Source: an uncultured Pelagibacteraceae bacterium (GTDB taxonomy: Bacteria; Pseudomonadota; Alphaproteobacteria; Pelagibacterales; Pelagibacteraceae). From it: a stretch of 42,326 nucleotides of DNA. The stretch is taken from contig CACLVZ010000006.1 in NCBI GenBank assembly GCA_902610515.1, positions 1 to 42,326 of the forward strand. The letters are read 5' to 3'. Both the position numbers and the translations under genes were made by a program. Below the pieces are notes generated by a model that saw nothing but the letters and a program-made list of their open reading frames with translations, was not told where the DNA came from and did not search any database. Shown here in pieces: positions 25,452 to 34,821 of this stretch. Positions within the stretch are counted from its first letter, which is position 1. Every line of letters starts with the position of its first letter.

Positions 25452-25916
25452 ATGCTCGATATTGACGTATTTATTAAAAAAACCAAGAAAAAATCAAGAT
25501 TAATAGGTATTGATCCTGGCGGCAAAAGAATAGGAATAGCTCTATCAGATGAAAATAAAATTGTAGCTACGCCATACACCACGATTATTAAAGAAAATTA
25601 TAGAGACCTAGTTGATCAAATTAAGAAAATTGTTAAAGAATATGACATAGACGGAATAGTAATAGGTAATCCAATTAATATGGATGGAACAGAAGGGCCC
25701 TCTTCACAATCAGCTAAAGATCTGGCTAAAAATCTCTCAAAAGATATTACAGAAAATATCACTTTATGGGATGAGAGACTATCTAGCCAGGGAGCCTTTA
25801 ATCTATCTAATGATTTAGCAATTAATTCATCAAAAAAAGTGAAGAAATTAGACGAGAATTCTGCTCAATTTATACTTCAAGGGATCCTGAATTATTATCA
25901 TAAAAAAAATACTTGA
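25452..25916 (+). CDS. ruvX: Putative pre-16S rRNA nuclease / Holliday-junction resolvase-like YqgF (RuvX)
   Basis: A 154-residue RNase H-fold protein. The first acidic motif is RLIGIDPGGKRIGIALSD (about 16-33), then DGIVIGNPINMDGTEGPSSQSAKDLAK (about 74-100), and the last acidic motif LWDERLSSQGA. The family (YqgF) acts in 16S rRNA 5'-end maturation and was earlier proposed as a resolvase. The N-terminus carries about 15 extra residues (VFIKKTKKKS). It heads a plus-strand unit with pyrB, pyrC, plsY, topA and ridA; ruvX opposite gatC and ahead of pyrB is an alphaproteobacterial pattern. Confidence 0.93.
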   Translation: MLDIDVFIKKTKKKSRLIGIDPGGKRIGIALSDENKIVATPYTTIIKENYRDLVDQIKKIVKEYDIDGIVIGNPINMDGTEGPSSQSAKDLAKNLSKDITENITLWDERLSSQGAFNLSNDLAINSSKKVKKLDENSAQFILQGILNYYHKKNT

Positions 25917-25951
25917 TATAATATAGTAAAAGGCCTATAGAGTTGATTTTA

Positions 25952-26896
25952 ATGGCAACTGAAAACAAAGTTAAAGCTATTAAAAACACTCCCAAACATC
26001 TATTAGGTATTCAAAATTTATCAGTTCTTGAGGCAAAAGAGATTTTAACCGAAGCAAAATCCTTCATAAAATTAAACAGAGGAAGTTCTAAAAAACTAGA
26101 TGTCCTAAGGGGAAAAACTCAAATAAACCTATTTTTTGAACCTTCTACAAGGACACAGAGTTCATTTGATTTAGCTGGAAAAAGACTAGGAGCGGACGTA
26201 ATGACGATGAATATGGGTAACTCCGCGTTAAAAAAAGGTGAAACATTAATTGACACTGCCATGACTTTAAATGCCATGCATCCTGACATAATTGTTATAA
26301 GACATCAAGACTCGGGTGCACCAAATCTTCTTTCACAGAAAGTAAATTGTACAGTCATCAATGCAGGGGATGGAAGGAGAGAACATCCTACGCAAGCCTT
26401 ACTTGATGCTTTAACAATCATTAATAGAAAAGGTAACATCGAGGGATTAAAAATTGCAATATGTGGAGACATTCTTCACTCACGAGTTGCTAGGTCTAAT
26501 ATTTATCTAATGAATATGTTGGGTGCAGAGGTAAATGTCATCGCACCGAAAACTTTAATGCCGAAAGAAATAGACAATTTAGGTGTTGCATCATTTACCG
26601 ATATGAAAAAAGGATTAGATGGTTGTGATATTGTAATGATGTTAAGATTACAAAATGAGAGAATGCAGGGATCCTTTCTTCCATCAAAGAGAGAATATTA
26701 CGAATTTTTCGGACTGACTCCTGAAAAACTCAAGTTTGCCAAAAAAAATGCTTTGCTAATGCATCCTGGCCCAATGAACAGAGGTGTTGAAATTGATACT
26801 AAACTAGCTGATGACATAAATGTAAGTTTAGTAAAAGAACAAGTTGAATTAGGTGTAGCCGTAAGGATGGCATGTTTAAAATTATACTGTAAATAA
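25952..26896 (+). CDS. pyrB: Aspartate carbamoyltransferase catalytic subunit
   Basis: A 314-residue enzyme joining carbamoyl phosphate and aspartate in pyrimidine synthesis. Carbamoyl-phosphate site motifs are [21 protein letters not shown] and [24 protein letters not shown] and [14 protein letters not shown] complete the signature. The ATG at 25952 is preferred; an in-frame TTG nine bases upstream would add three residues. The stop is immediately followed by the ATG of the dihydroorotase-like gene with no gap. In bacteria of this type the PyrB protein commonly assembles with an inactive dihydroorotase homologue, which matches the next gene. Confidence 0.97.
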   Translation: MATENKVKAIKNTPKHLLGIQNLSVLEAKEILTEAKSFIKLNRGSSKKLDVLRGKTQINLFFEPSTRTQSSFDLAGKRLGADVMTMNMGNSALKKGETLIDTAMTLNAMHPDIIVIRHQDSGAPNLLSQKVNCTVINAGDGRREHPTQALLDALTIINRKGNIEGLKIAICGDILHSRVARSNIYLMNMLGAEVNVIAPKTLMPKEIDNLGVASFTDMKKGLDGCDIVMMLRLQNERMQGSFLPSKREYYEFFGLTPEKLKFAKKNALLMHPGPMNRGVEIDTKLADDINVSLVKEQVELGVAVRMACLKLYCK

Positions 26897-28177
26897 ATGA
26901 AAGAAAAAATTTTAACAAATGTAAGAATTATCGACCCATCTCAAAAGATGGATGAAATAGGAAATATAGTTATCGATGAAAAAGGAAAAATAAAATCCAT
27001 TGGAAAAAAATCAAGTACATCTAAATCATCAGAAAAAATCGATTTAAAAGGCCTAGTAGCTATTCCTGGATTAGTTGATATGAAAGCTTTTGTTGGGGAG
27101 CCTGGGTTTGAATATAAAGAAAATTTTAGAACACTTAGCCAAGCAGCTTTGGCAGGTGGAGTAACTTCAATAGTAACTATGCCAAATACTAAGCCAGTTA
27201 TAGACAACGTATCTATGGTGGACTTTATAATTAGAAGGGGTAGAGATAAAGCTAAGGTAAATCTTTTTCCATGTGCTTCGATTACTAGACAGAGGGAGGG
27301 TAATCAAATGACTGAATTTGGTTTGTTAAAAGCAAGAGGAATTATTGGGTTTAGTGATGTTAATAAAACTATCCAAAATTCCGAATTGATGTCTAGAATA
27401 ATGAATTATGCTTCAGACATTGATGTTCTGATTATGCAACATGCCGAGGATTATGAATTATCTAAAAATTCATGCATTAATCAGGGCGAAGTGGCAACAA
27501 GATTAGGTTTACAAGGTGTCTCAGATATTGCTGAAAAGATTATTATTGAAAGGGATTTATCTTTGTTAAGTGAATTTCCATGCAGATATCATATTAATCA
27601 AATTTCCTCAAAAAATTCTCTTAATGTTATTAAAAAAAATAAATCTAATGGAATAAAATTCAGCACAGGAGTTTCTATTAATAATTTATCGTTAAATCAA
27701 AATGACATCGGAGAATTTAGAACTTTTTTGAAATTATCTCCCCCTCTTAGAAGCGAGGAGGATAGGCTTTCATTAATAGAAGGTATAAAAAATGATCATT
27801 TAGATGTAATTGTATCAGATCACATTCCTGAAGATGAAGAAAGTAAAAGACTTCCTTTTGCACAAGCAGCAACAGGTTCTATCGGTATAGAGACATTGCT
27901 ATCTTTATCTTTAGAGCTTTACCATAATGAGTCATTGCCTTTAGAAAAAATAATCAAGTGCTTAACGATTAATCCAGCTAAGATACTAAAAATAGATAAA
28001 GGATCCCTTAAAGAAGGATCGGACGCAGATATTTGTATATTTGATCTGGAAAAACCATGGGTAGTGAAAGCAGAAGAGCTTAAATCAAAATCTAAAAATA
28101 CCGCGATTGAAAATAGAAAATTACAAGGTAAAGTGAAAATGACTTTGCTTCAAGGCGAAGTAGTATATTCGAACTAA
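26897..28177 (+). CDS. pyrC: Dihydroorotase-like protein, probably non-catalytic (PyrC/PyrX type)
   Basis: A 426-residue amidohydrolase-fold protein in the class I dihydroorotase family. The usual metal motif DxHxH after the first strand reads VDMKAFVGEPG, so both histidines are missing. Other sites are mixed: MQHAEDYEL keeps a His, YHINQISSK has Gln where HVS-type His is usual, and VSDHIPEDEESK keeps the Asp. Alphaproteobacterial relatives paired with pyrB show the same loss, so it is likely an ancestral non-catalytic partner that supports PyrB, as PyrX does elsewhere, with an active dihydroorotase encoded outside the window. It starts directly after pyrB and its stop overlaps plsY (TAATG). 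Confidence 0.85.
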   Translation: MKEKILTNVRIIDPSQKMDEIGNIVIDEKGKIKSIGKKSSTSKSSEKIDLKGLVAIPGLVDMKAFVGEPGFEYKENFRTLSQAALAGGVTSIVTMPNTKPVIDNVSMVDFIIRRGRDKAKVNLFPCASITRQREGNQMTEFGLLKARGIIGFSDVNKTIQNSELMSRIMNYASDIDVLIMQHAEDYELSKNSCINQGEVATRLGLQGVSDIAEKIIIERDLSLLSEFPCRYHINQISSKNSLNVIKKNKSNGIKFSTGVSINNLSLNQNDIGEFRTFLKLSPPLRSEEDRLSLIEGIKNDHLDVIVSDHIPEDEESKRLPFAQAATGSIGIETLLSLSLELYHNESLPLEKIIKCLTINPAKILKIDKGSLKEGSDADICIFDLEKPWVVKAEELKSKSKNTAIENRKLQGKVKMTLLQGEVVYSN

Positions 28178-28758
28178 TGGACATAGATTTTATTATTGTA
28201 GCAATTTACTCATATCTTTTGGGATCAATACCATTTGGATTGCTCTTAACAAGAATATTTCTAAAAAAAGATATTAGAACTGTTGGCTCTGGCAATATCG
28301 GAACTACAAATGTGCTTAGAACTGGAAATAAATTTCTCGCAATTACTACACTGGCTCTTGATTTACTTAAAGGGTACATTTCAGTTTATATAACAATATT
28401 TTATTTTGAGGACTTAACCTCTCTATCTGCATTAATTTGTTTCATCGGACATGTTTTTCCTGTTTGGTTAAAATTTAAAGGAGGAAAAGGTGTAGCAACT
28501 TACCTAGGAGTAATTTTAGCTTTATCTAATAAATTTTTTTTAATTTTCATCATAGCATGGGTTTCTTTATCGTTATTATTTAGGTTTGCATCATTATCTT
28601 CAATGATTTCTACGTTAATAGTTTTTCTCTATGCATATTTTTACGAAGTAAATAACAATATCCTAATACTTTTTATTTTTTTCGTGATGACTCTTTTTAC
28701 TCATAAAGAAAATATTTTAAGGCTTAAAAGTTCTACAGAAAATAAAATTAAGTTATAA
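28177..28758 (+). CDS. plsY: Glycerol-3-phosphate acyltransferase PlsY
   Basis: A 193-residue inner-membrane enzyme with about five membrane segments that acylates glycerol-3-phosphate from acyl-phosphate, starting phospholipid synthesis. The three family motifs are visible: GSIPFGLLLTR, GSGNIGTTNVLRT (about 37-49) and the LKFKGGKGVATYLG loop (about 98-111). The start overlaps the stop of the preceding gene. In many alphaproteobacteria dprA follows plsY; here topA follows directly after 68 bp. Confidence 0.96.
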   Translation: MDIDFIIVAIYSYLLGSIPFGLLLTRIFLKKDIRTVGSGNIGTTNVLRTGNKFLAITTLALDLLKGYISVYITIFYFEDLTSLSALICFIGHVFPVWLKFKGGKGVATYLGVILALSNKFFLIFIIAWVSLSLLFRFASLSSMISTLIVFLYAYFYEVNNNILILFIFFVMTLFTHKENILRLKSSTENKIKL

Positions 28759-28826
28759 GTGCTGTCTTTTCTAGTTTTTCAATAATAAATTTGACAAACT
28801 CGCTTAATTTTGAAAATAAACAATTA

Positions 28827-31394
28827 ATGAACTTAGTAATTGTTGAAAGTCCAGCTAAAGCAAAAACAATAAACAAATATTTAGGAAAAGATTATTTAGT
28901 TTTAGCAAGTTATGGTCACATAAGAGATTTGCCTTCAAAAAATGGATCTGTCGATCCAGAAAATAAATTTCAAATGGAGTGGGAAATTGATTCTTTTTCA
29001 AAAAAATATCTTAAAGAGATTACAAATGCTGCGGAAGACTCAGATAAAATTATTTTAGCAACGGATCCAGATCGCGAAGGTGAGGCTATTGCTTGGCACG
29101 TTAAAGAAGTTCTGGAAAAAAAGAAACTACTAAAAGATAAAAATTTGGAAAGAGTTGTCTTTAATGAAATCACTAAAAAAGCTATACTTGATGCTATAAA
29201 AAATCCTAGACAAATCCATTTGCCCTTAGTCGAAGCTTACTTAGCTAGACGAGCGTTAGATTATCTTGTTGGATTTAATATCTCTCCAATTCTTTGGACT
29301 AAATTACCTGGATCAAAATCAGCAGGAAGAGTTCAATCCGTGGCTCTAAAGCTAATTACTGAAAGAGAAAAGGAAATAGAATTATTTAAACCAGATGAAT
29401 ATTGGACTCTTACATCGGACTTTACAAATAAAAATAATAAAAATATTTTTTCAAAATTAAGTTTATTTAATGGAGAGAAAATAGAAAAATTTTCTTTCAA
29501 AAATAAAGAAGAAATACAAAAAGCAGTTGATGTAATCAATACAACAAAGTTTAAAATTACAGATGTAAATACAAAAGTATTTAGACGTAATCCCCTAGCC
29601 CCTTTTACAACCTCAACTTTGCAACAAACTGCTTCAGGAAGATTTGGTTTTGGCGCTTCCAGAACAATGCAAATTGCACAACGACTGTATCAAGGGGTAG
29701 ATATCGAGGGTGAAACTACCGGATTAATTACTTATATGAGAACTGATGGAACTAATATTTCAAAAGAAGCGATTGATGATTTTAGGAAATTCATTACTGA
29801 TGATTATGGTGATAAATATTTGCCAGAGACACCGAATAGTTATTCTGGGAAAAAAGCAAAGAATGCTCAAGAAGCTCATGAAGCAATTAGACCAACTAAC
29901 ATAAGTAGAAAACCTTCTGACATCAAAAAATACGTAAATGCTGATCAATTTAAACTCTATGAATTAATTTGGAGTAGGGCCTTATCATCTCAAATGACAC
30001 CAGCAGAGTTTGATAGAAATACGATAATTATTTCGTCAAATGATAATAAAATTAACTTTAGAGCTAGCGGCTCAGTAGTAAAATTTGATGGATTTCTTAA
30101 AGTGTATCAAGTTCAGGAAACTGACGAAGATGCGAAGAATATTTTGCCTGTAGTCAAAGTCGGTGAAGAAATTAGCATACTTAAACTTAATGATGAGCAG
30201 CACTTTACAGATCCACCGCCACGTTACTCTGAGGCTAGTTTAGTAAAAAAGATGGAGGAATTAGGCATTGGTAGACCCTCCACTTACGCTAGTATTATCT
30301 CAGTACTATCAACTAGAAATTATGTGGAATTAATTAATAAAAGATTTAATCCAACTGATAGAGGCAAGCTAATTTCAGCTTTTTTAGAGAAATTATTCTC
30401 TAAATATGTAGATTATAATTTTACTGCAGACCTAGAAAATCAACTAGATGAAATCACTAGTGGTAAAATTGAATGGGTTCAAGTTTTGGATAATTTTTGG
30501 AAAGATTTTTATGAAAATGTGGGAAAAGTTAAAGAAAAGAGAACTAGAGAAGTATTAGACTTATTAAATGAGAGCTTAGGGGCTTTAATTTTTGAAAGAG
30601 ATGATAAAGACGCTATAGACCGAAAGTGTAAGTTATGTTCAAATGGAGAGCTAAGTCTAAAAAATAGTTTTAGAGGCGGTGCTTTTATAGGATGTTCAAA
30701 TTATCCCGAATGTAAATTTACTAGACCGTTGTCTAAAGCTAAAGCTGCAGCTCAATATAATTTAGCAGAACCTAAATTACTGGGTCAAAACGAAAAAGGT
30801 AAAGATATTTATTTAAAGAATGGTAGATTCGGCCCCTACCTACAATATGAAAAAGAAAAAGATGAATTAGAAACAAAAAAGAAAAAAGGTAGAAAGAAAA
30901 AAAATGAGAACGAACATCTTCAAAATGTATCAATTCCAAAAGGTATAGATGTTGACAGTGTTGATTTAGACAAAGCAAAATATTTATGCTCTCTTCCTAA
31001 AGTATTAGGACAACACCCCGATAATGGTCAGGACATAACATTAAATTCTGGAAGATTTGGTCCTTACCTTAAATGCGAAAATAAATCTGCAAGGCTTGAA
31101 AATATTGAAGATCTATTTTCTATTGGAATCAATCGGGCAATAACATTAATTGCTGAAGCAAAGCCGGGAAGAATTTCCTCTTCATTAATTAAAGACCTTG
31201 GCGAACATCCAGAGGATAAAAAACCAGTAAGAATCATGAAAGGTCAATATGGACCATATATAAAATATAAATCTCTTAATGCAACTATCCCAGAGGAAAA
31301 AGATCCAAACGAACTTACAATGGAAGAAGCCCTTATATTAATTGAAAAGAGAAAAGAGTACGATAAAACTAAAAAAAAAGGTAAAAGAAAATGA
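28827..31394 (+). CDS. topA: DNA topoisomerase I
   Basis: An 855-residue type IA topoisomerase that relaxes negative supercoils. I start it at the ATG at 28827 (MNLVIVESPAKAKTINKYLG, the TOPRIM opening); an upstream TTG would add 12 non-conserved residues. TOPRIM acidic DPDREGEAIAWH is at about 79-90 and the active-site tyrosine is in GLITYMRTDG (Y303). After the core, one four-Cys zinc ribbon (CKLC...CSNYPEC) is followed by three TopA C-terminal repeats with GRFGPYLQY, GRFGPYLKC and GQYGPYIKY, separated by a long Lys/Glu linker. The last four bases overlap the ridA start (ATGA). Confidence 0.97.
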   Translation: MNLVIVESPAKAKTINKYLGKDYLVLASYGHIRDLPSKNGSVDPENKFQMEWEIDSFSKKYLKEITNAAEDSDKIILATDPDREGEAIAWHVKEVLEKKKLLKDKNLERVVFNEITKKAILDAIKNPRQIHLPLVEAYLARRALDYLVGFNISPILWTKLPGSKSAGRVQSVALKLITEREKEIELFKPDEYWTLTSDFTNKNNKNIFSKLSLFNGEKIEKFSFKNKEEIQKAVDVINTTKFKITDVNTKVFRRNPLAPFTTSTLQQTASGRFGFGASRTMQIAQRLYQGVDIEGETTGLITYMRTDGTNISKEAIDDFRKFITDDYGDKYLPETPNSYSGKKAKNAQEAHEAIRPTNISRKPSDIKKYVNADQFKLYELIWSRALSSQMTPAEFDRNTIIISSNDNKINFRASGSVVKFDGFLKVYQVQETDEDAKNILPVVKVGEEISILKLNDEQHFTDPPPRYSEASLVKKMEELGIGRPSTYASIISVLSTRNYVELINKRFNPTDRGKLISAFLEKLFSKYVDYNFTADLENQLDEITSGKIEWVQVLDNFWKDFYENVGKVKEKRTREVLDLLNESLGALIFERDDKDAIDRKCKLCSNGELSLKNSFRGGAFIGCSNYPECKFTRPLSKAKAAAQYNLAEPKLLGQNEKGKDIYLKNGRFGPYLQYEKEKDELETKKKKGRKKKNENEHLQNVSIPKGIDVDSVDLDKAKYLCSLPKVLGQHPDNGQDITLNSGRFGPYLKCENKSARLENIEDLFSIGINRAITLIAEAKPGRISSSLIKDLGEHPEDKKPVRIMKGQYGPYIKYKSLNATIPEEKDPNELTMEEALILIEKRKEYDKTKKKGKRK

Positions 31395-31855
31395 GCGACA
31401 TAAACGGCAAAATTAAAAGTTTAAATATAAAATTACCTGAGCCAAAAGCTCCAGTTGGAGCTTACGTCGCTACAAAGATTATTGGAAAACTTTTATATAT
31501 TTCTGGTCAAATATCTATCGATGAAAATGCAAAACTTATAACAGGTAAGATTGGAAAAGATTTAGATTTAGATAAAGGTTATAGGGCTGCCGAAAGGTGT
31601 GGTTTAAGTATTGTTGCACATGCTAAAAATGCTTGCGGTGGAGATTTGGATAAAGTTAAATCTTGTGTCAAATTAACTGGTTATGTTAATTCTACAGATG
31701 ATTTTAAAGAACAGCCCAAAATAATAAATGGTGCCTCAGATATAATAGCTAAAATTTTTGGAAAAAAGGGTGAACATACACGCGCTGCAGTAAGTGTAAA
31801 TAACTTGCCTTTAGGAGTTGCGGTAGAAGTCGATGCTATATTTGAGCTTAATTAA
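31391..31855 (+). CDS. RidA/YjgF-family protein
   Basis: A 154-residue member of the RidA superfamily, with PVGAYVATKIIGKLLYISGQ (about 22-41) and the C-terminal signature HTRAAVSVNNLPLGVAVEVDAIFEL, including the arginine used by active members to bind the 2-imino acid carboxylate. True RidA hydrolyses reactive enamines/imines from PLP enzymes; this protein is longer than RidA proper (about 130 residues) and resembles the alphaproteobacterial subgroup, so its exact substrate is uncertain. It is coupled to topA by an ATGA overlap and its last 8 bp overlap the end of ugd on the other strand. Confidence 0.87.
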   Translation: MSDINGKIKSLNIKLPEPKAPVGAYVATKIIGKLLYISGQISIDENAKLITGKIGKDLDLDKGYRAAERCGLSIVAHAKNACGGDLDKVKSCVKLTGYVNSTDDFKEQPKIINGASDIIAKIFGKKGEHTRAAVSVNNLPLGVAVEVDAIFELN

Positions 31856-33152
31856 TGTTCGGTCTTCCAACAGAGTGATAATTAATCTTATTTTTTTTCA
31901 TTTCTTCTGCGGAATAAAGATTTCTTAAGTCGTAAACTTTAAATTTACTATTATTAACGATTTTTTTAAAATCTAACGATTTAAATTCATCCCACTCAGT
32001 TAGCAAAACCACTAAATCTGCATCGTTACAATTAGATTTTATACTGTTTTTATAATTGCAATTTTTAATATTTCTAAATTCATTCTTTTCTCCAGAAGGG
32101 TCGTAGTAATTTACTTTTGCTCCTTTTTTACATAGATAAGGAATCATTTTAAGGCTAGAAGAGTCCCTCATATCATCCGTATTTGGTTTAAATGTAACAC
32201 CCAGGAAAGAAATTTTTTTATTTTTTATATTTGGACCTAAAATTTTATGAATTCTTTGAGTAAGTAAATTTACTCTCTCATGATTAGATTTAATAACTGA
32301 TTTAACAACTGAAAGATTTATTTTGTATCTATCAGCAGCTGATACTAGTCCTTTAGTGTCTTTCGGAAAACATGATCCACCATACGCAGGACCAGCGCGC
32401 AAAAACCTACCACCTATTCTATTATCAGAACCCATGCCTAATGATACATCCTCTATGTTTACACCAGATTTTTCACACAAATTTGCAAGTTCATTAATAA
32501 AAGTAATTTTAGTTGCAAGAAAAGCATTTGATGCATACTTTATTAATTCAGCTCCTCTTCTAGATGTAGTAAAAAATTTTGAGCCCTTGTTAATTAAAGG
32601 TGCATAAAGTTTTCTCATAATATTAAATGCTTTTTTTTCGTTAGATCCTATGACAATTCTATCAGGATATCTAAAATCACGTATTGCTTCACCTTCTCGT
32701 AAAAATTCAGGATTCGAAATTACTGTAAAAAGTTTTTTCTTTTTTTTTAAAATTTTTTCAATTTCATCACCCGTTCCAACTGGTACAGTGGACTTTGTTA
32801 CAATAATTTTTTTTCTTTTAGAATATTTTAATATTTCTTTTGTACATTTATAAACAAAAGATAAATCAACTTTAATTGATCCTTTTTTTGTAGGCGTTCC
32901 CACACATATAAAGATTATATCCGAATTGCTTATAGCATTATTAATATTTGAAGTGAATAAGAGACGTTTAGCTGTAAAATTTTTTTTTATTAATTCATCT
33001 AATCCTGGCTCATAGATTGGAGAAGTTCCAGAATTAAGTTTATCTATTTTGCTTTTATCTTTATCAACACAAACAACCTGGTTTCCTAAATCAGCAAAAC
33101 AGACTCCGCTAACTAATCCAACATACCCTGTGCCAATCATACATAATCTCAT
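31848..33152 (-). CDS. ugd: UDP-glucose 6-dehydrogenase
   Basis: A 434-residue NAD-dependent enzyme oxidising UDP-glucose to UDP-glucuronate. The N-terminal Rossmann motif is MIGTGYVGLVSG (about 5-16) and the catalytic cysteine lies in AGPAYGGSCFPKDTKGL (C261); a third domain contains KISFLGVTFKPNTDDMRDSSSLK. Length is typical. It is coupled to galU by an ATGA overlap, so UDP-glucose production and oxidation are made together, presumably for acidic surface polysaccharide or glycolipid. No glycosyltransferases are visible here. Its 3' end overlaps ridA. Confidence 0.97.
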   Translation of the reverse strand: MRLCMIGTGYVGLVSGVCFADLGNQVVCVDKDKSKIDKLNSGTSPIYEPGLDELIKKNFTAKRLLFTSNINNAISNSDIIFICVGTPTKKGSIKVDLSFVYKCTKEILKYSKRKKIIVTKSTVPVGTGDEIEKILKKKKKLFTVISNPEFLREGEAIRDFRYPDRIVIGSNEKKAFNIMRKLYAPLINKGSKFFTTSRRGAELIKYASNAFLATKITFINELANLCEKSGVNIEDVSLGMGSDNRIGGRFLRAGPAYGGSCFPKDTKGLVSAADRYKINLSVVKSVIKSNHERVNLLTQRIHKILGPNIKNKKISFLGVTFKPNTDDMRDSSSLKMIPYLCKKGAKVNYYDPSGEKNEFRNIKNCNYKNSIKSNCNDADLVVLLTEWDEFKSLDFKKIVNNSKFKVYDLRNLYSAEEMKKNKINYHSVGRPNIN

Positions 33153-33967
33153 TTTTTACCTTTATAAATTTCAGCTCCAGAATTAATGTAACCCTTTAAA
33201 GTTCCGCAGTCTAAATATCTACCTTTGAAAATATTGCCGAAAAATTTGTTTTTTTTATGAATTAAATTTCTTATAGCATCTGTTATGTGTATTTCTCCTC
33301 CTTGACCTGGTTTGAGTTTATTAATTTCATAAAATATTTTTTTCGGCAAAATATATCTGCCTATAATTGCAAAGTTGGATGGTGCATTTTTAATACTTGG
33401 TTTTTCAACAACATCATTTATTTGAAAATAATTTTTTTTTTTGTTTTTTATAGATAATATACCCCACCTTGACACTGCTTTTTTTTCAACTTTTTTTGTT
33501 GCTATAACTGAAGATTTTTTCAATTTATGCAATTTGATCATCTCTTTAGAACAATTTTTATTTATTATTAAATCATCAGCTAATAACATTAAAAAATAAT
33601 CTCCTTTAATTAATTTTTTACATTTTAATACAGCATCACCAGTTCCTTTGGGTTTATTTTGATAAACAAATTTTATCATTTTTTGATATTTTTTTATTTT
33701 AGAAAATTCTTTTTTAATTCGCTTATCTTTCTTTTTTTTAATTATTTTTTCGTAAAATTTATCATTAAAAAAATATTTTTTAATTAATGATTTTTCTTCT
33801 GAAATTATAAATATAAATTCCTTAATACCAGCCTCTACACATTCTTCCAAAATATATTCTAAATTTGGTTTGCCATTAATTGGCATAAGCTCTTTAGGCA
33901 TTACACTTGTCAGAGGAAGCATTCGGGTGCCTAATCCAGCTAAAGGAATAATAGCTTGTTTTATCAT
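33149..33967 (-). CDS. galU: UTP--glucose-1-phosphate uridylyltransferase
   Basis: A 272-residue nucleotidyltransferase making UDP-glucose from UTP and glucose-1-phosphate. The nucleotide-binding signature AIIPLAGLGTRMLPLTSVMPKELMPING starts at about residue 5 and LEYILEECVEAGIKEFIFI follows; VVEKPSIKNAPSNFAIIGRYILP is the sugar-binding region. It is slightly shorter than many GalU proteins but complete. It heads the galU-ugd pair and is divergent from panC across 38 bp. Confidence 0.95.
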   Translation of the reverse strand: MIKQAIIPLAGLGTRMLPLTSVMPKELMPINGKPNLEYILEECVEAGIKEFIFIISEEKSLIKKYFFNDKFYEKIIKKKKDKRIKKEFSKIKKYQKMIKFVYQNKPKGTGDAVLKCKKLIKGDYFLMLLADDLIINKNCSKEMIKLHKLKKSSVIATKKVEKKAVSRWGILSIKNKKKNYFQINDVVEKPSIKNAPSNFAIIGRYILPKKIFYEINKLKPGQGGEIHITDAIRNLIHKKNKFFGNIFKGRYLDCGTLKGYINSGAEIYKGKK

Positions 33968-34005
33968 ATGATTCTTATAATAGTTATTATCACTGGTTAA
34001 AAGAA

Positions 34006-34821
34006 ATGAAAATATTTAAAGAAAGAATTAAATTATCGACTGAGATACTTAAAAACAAGGGATTATCCTTTATTCCTACAATGGGGGGATTGCATAAAGG
34101 ACACATATCTTTAATTAAAAAATCAAAGAAATTTAAACGAAAAATTCTAGTGTCTATATTTGTTAATCCTAAACAATTTAATAAGAAAGATGACTACAGA
34201 AATTATCCTAGGACGTTAAATAAAGACATAAAGATTCTTGAGAAATTAAAAGTTCATTATTTATTTATACCCTCATACGAAGAGGTTTATGGATTTAAGC
34301 CCAAAAAAAAAATTTATTTGGATAAAACTTCAAATAAATTATGCGGTTTTTTTAGAAAGGGCCATTTTAAAGGAGTTGTAGATGTTGTTAATAGACTAAT
34401 TGAGATTGTAAAGCCTAAATATATCTTTTTTGGTAAAAAAGATTATCAACAATTGTACTTAATAAAAAAGCATATTTTAAAAAGAAAAATAATATTAAAA
34501 GTAATTGAATGTGAAACTATTAGAGAAAAAAACGGCGTGGCGTTATCGACAAGAAATTTAAAATTAATGGCTAAAGAAAAAAAAATTGCTTCAAATATCT
34601 ACCATTATCTGAAAAATATTAAAAAAAATAAGGAGAATAGATTTGACTCCAAAATGATAAATAAATTTAAAAAAAAAGTATTAAAATTAGGTGCTGATAA
34701 AATAGATTATCTCGAAAATTACAATATCAAAAAAATGGTTAAAGAAATGAATATAAATAAAAATACCAAATTGTTTATAGCTTATTTTATTGGCAAAGTT
34801 AGACTAATTGACAATATTTAA
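34006..34821 (+). CDS. panC: Pantothenate synthetase
   Basis: A 271-residue ATP-dependent ligase joining pantoate and beta-alanine, the last step of pantothenate (CoA precursor) synthesis. The nucleotidyltransferase signature is PTMGGLHKGHISLIKKSK with HxGH at 30-33; NPKQFNKKDDYRNYPRT, FFGKKDYQQLYLI and ALSTRNLKL complete the pattern. It stands alone on the plus strand between divergent galU and convergent mgtE, with which it overlaps by 4 bp. The other pantothenate genes are not in view. Confidence 0.95.
   Translation: MKIFKERIKLSTEILKNKGLSFIPTMGGLHKGHISLIKKSKKFKRKILVSIFVNPKQFNKKDDYRNYPRTLNKDIKILEKLKVHYLFIPSYEEVYGFKPKKKIYLDKTSNKLCGFFRKGHFKGVVDVVNRLIEIVKPKYIFFGKKDYQQLYLIKKHILKRKIILKVIECETIREKNGVALSTRNLKLMAKEKKIASNIYHYLKNIKKNKENRFDSKMINKFKKKVLKLGADKIDYLENYNIKKMVKEMNINKNTKLFIAYFIGKVRLIDNI

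Noticed and set aside
28791-28826. TTG start giving 12 more residues for topA
   Set aside because: The ATG at 28827 starts exactly at the conserved TOPRIM opening.
33977-33990. ATAATA-GT-TATTAT palindrome between galU and panC
   Set aside because: Pure A/T arms of 6 bp are expected by chance in such AT-rich spacers; no known operator matches.
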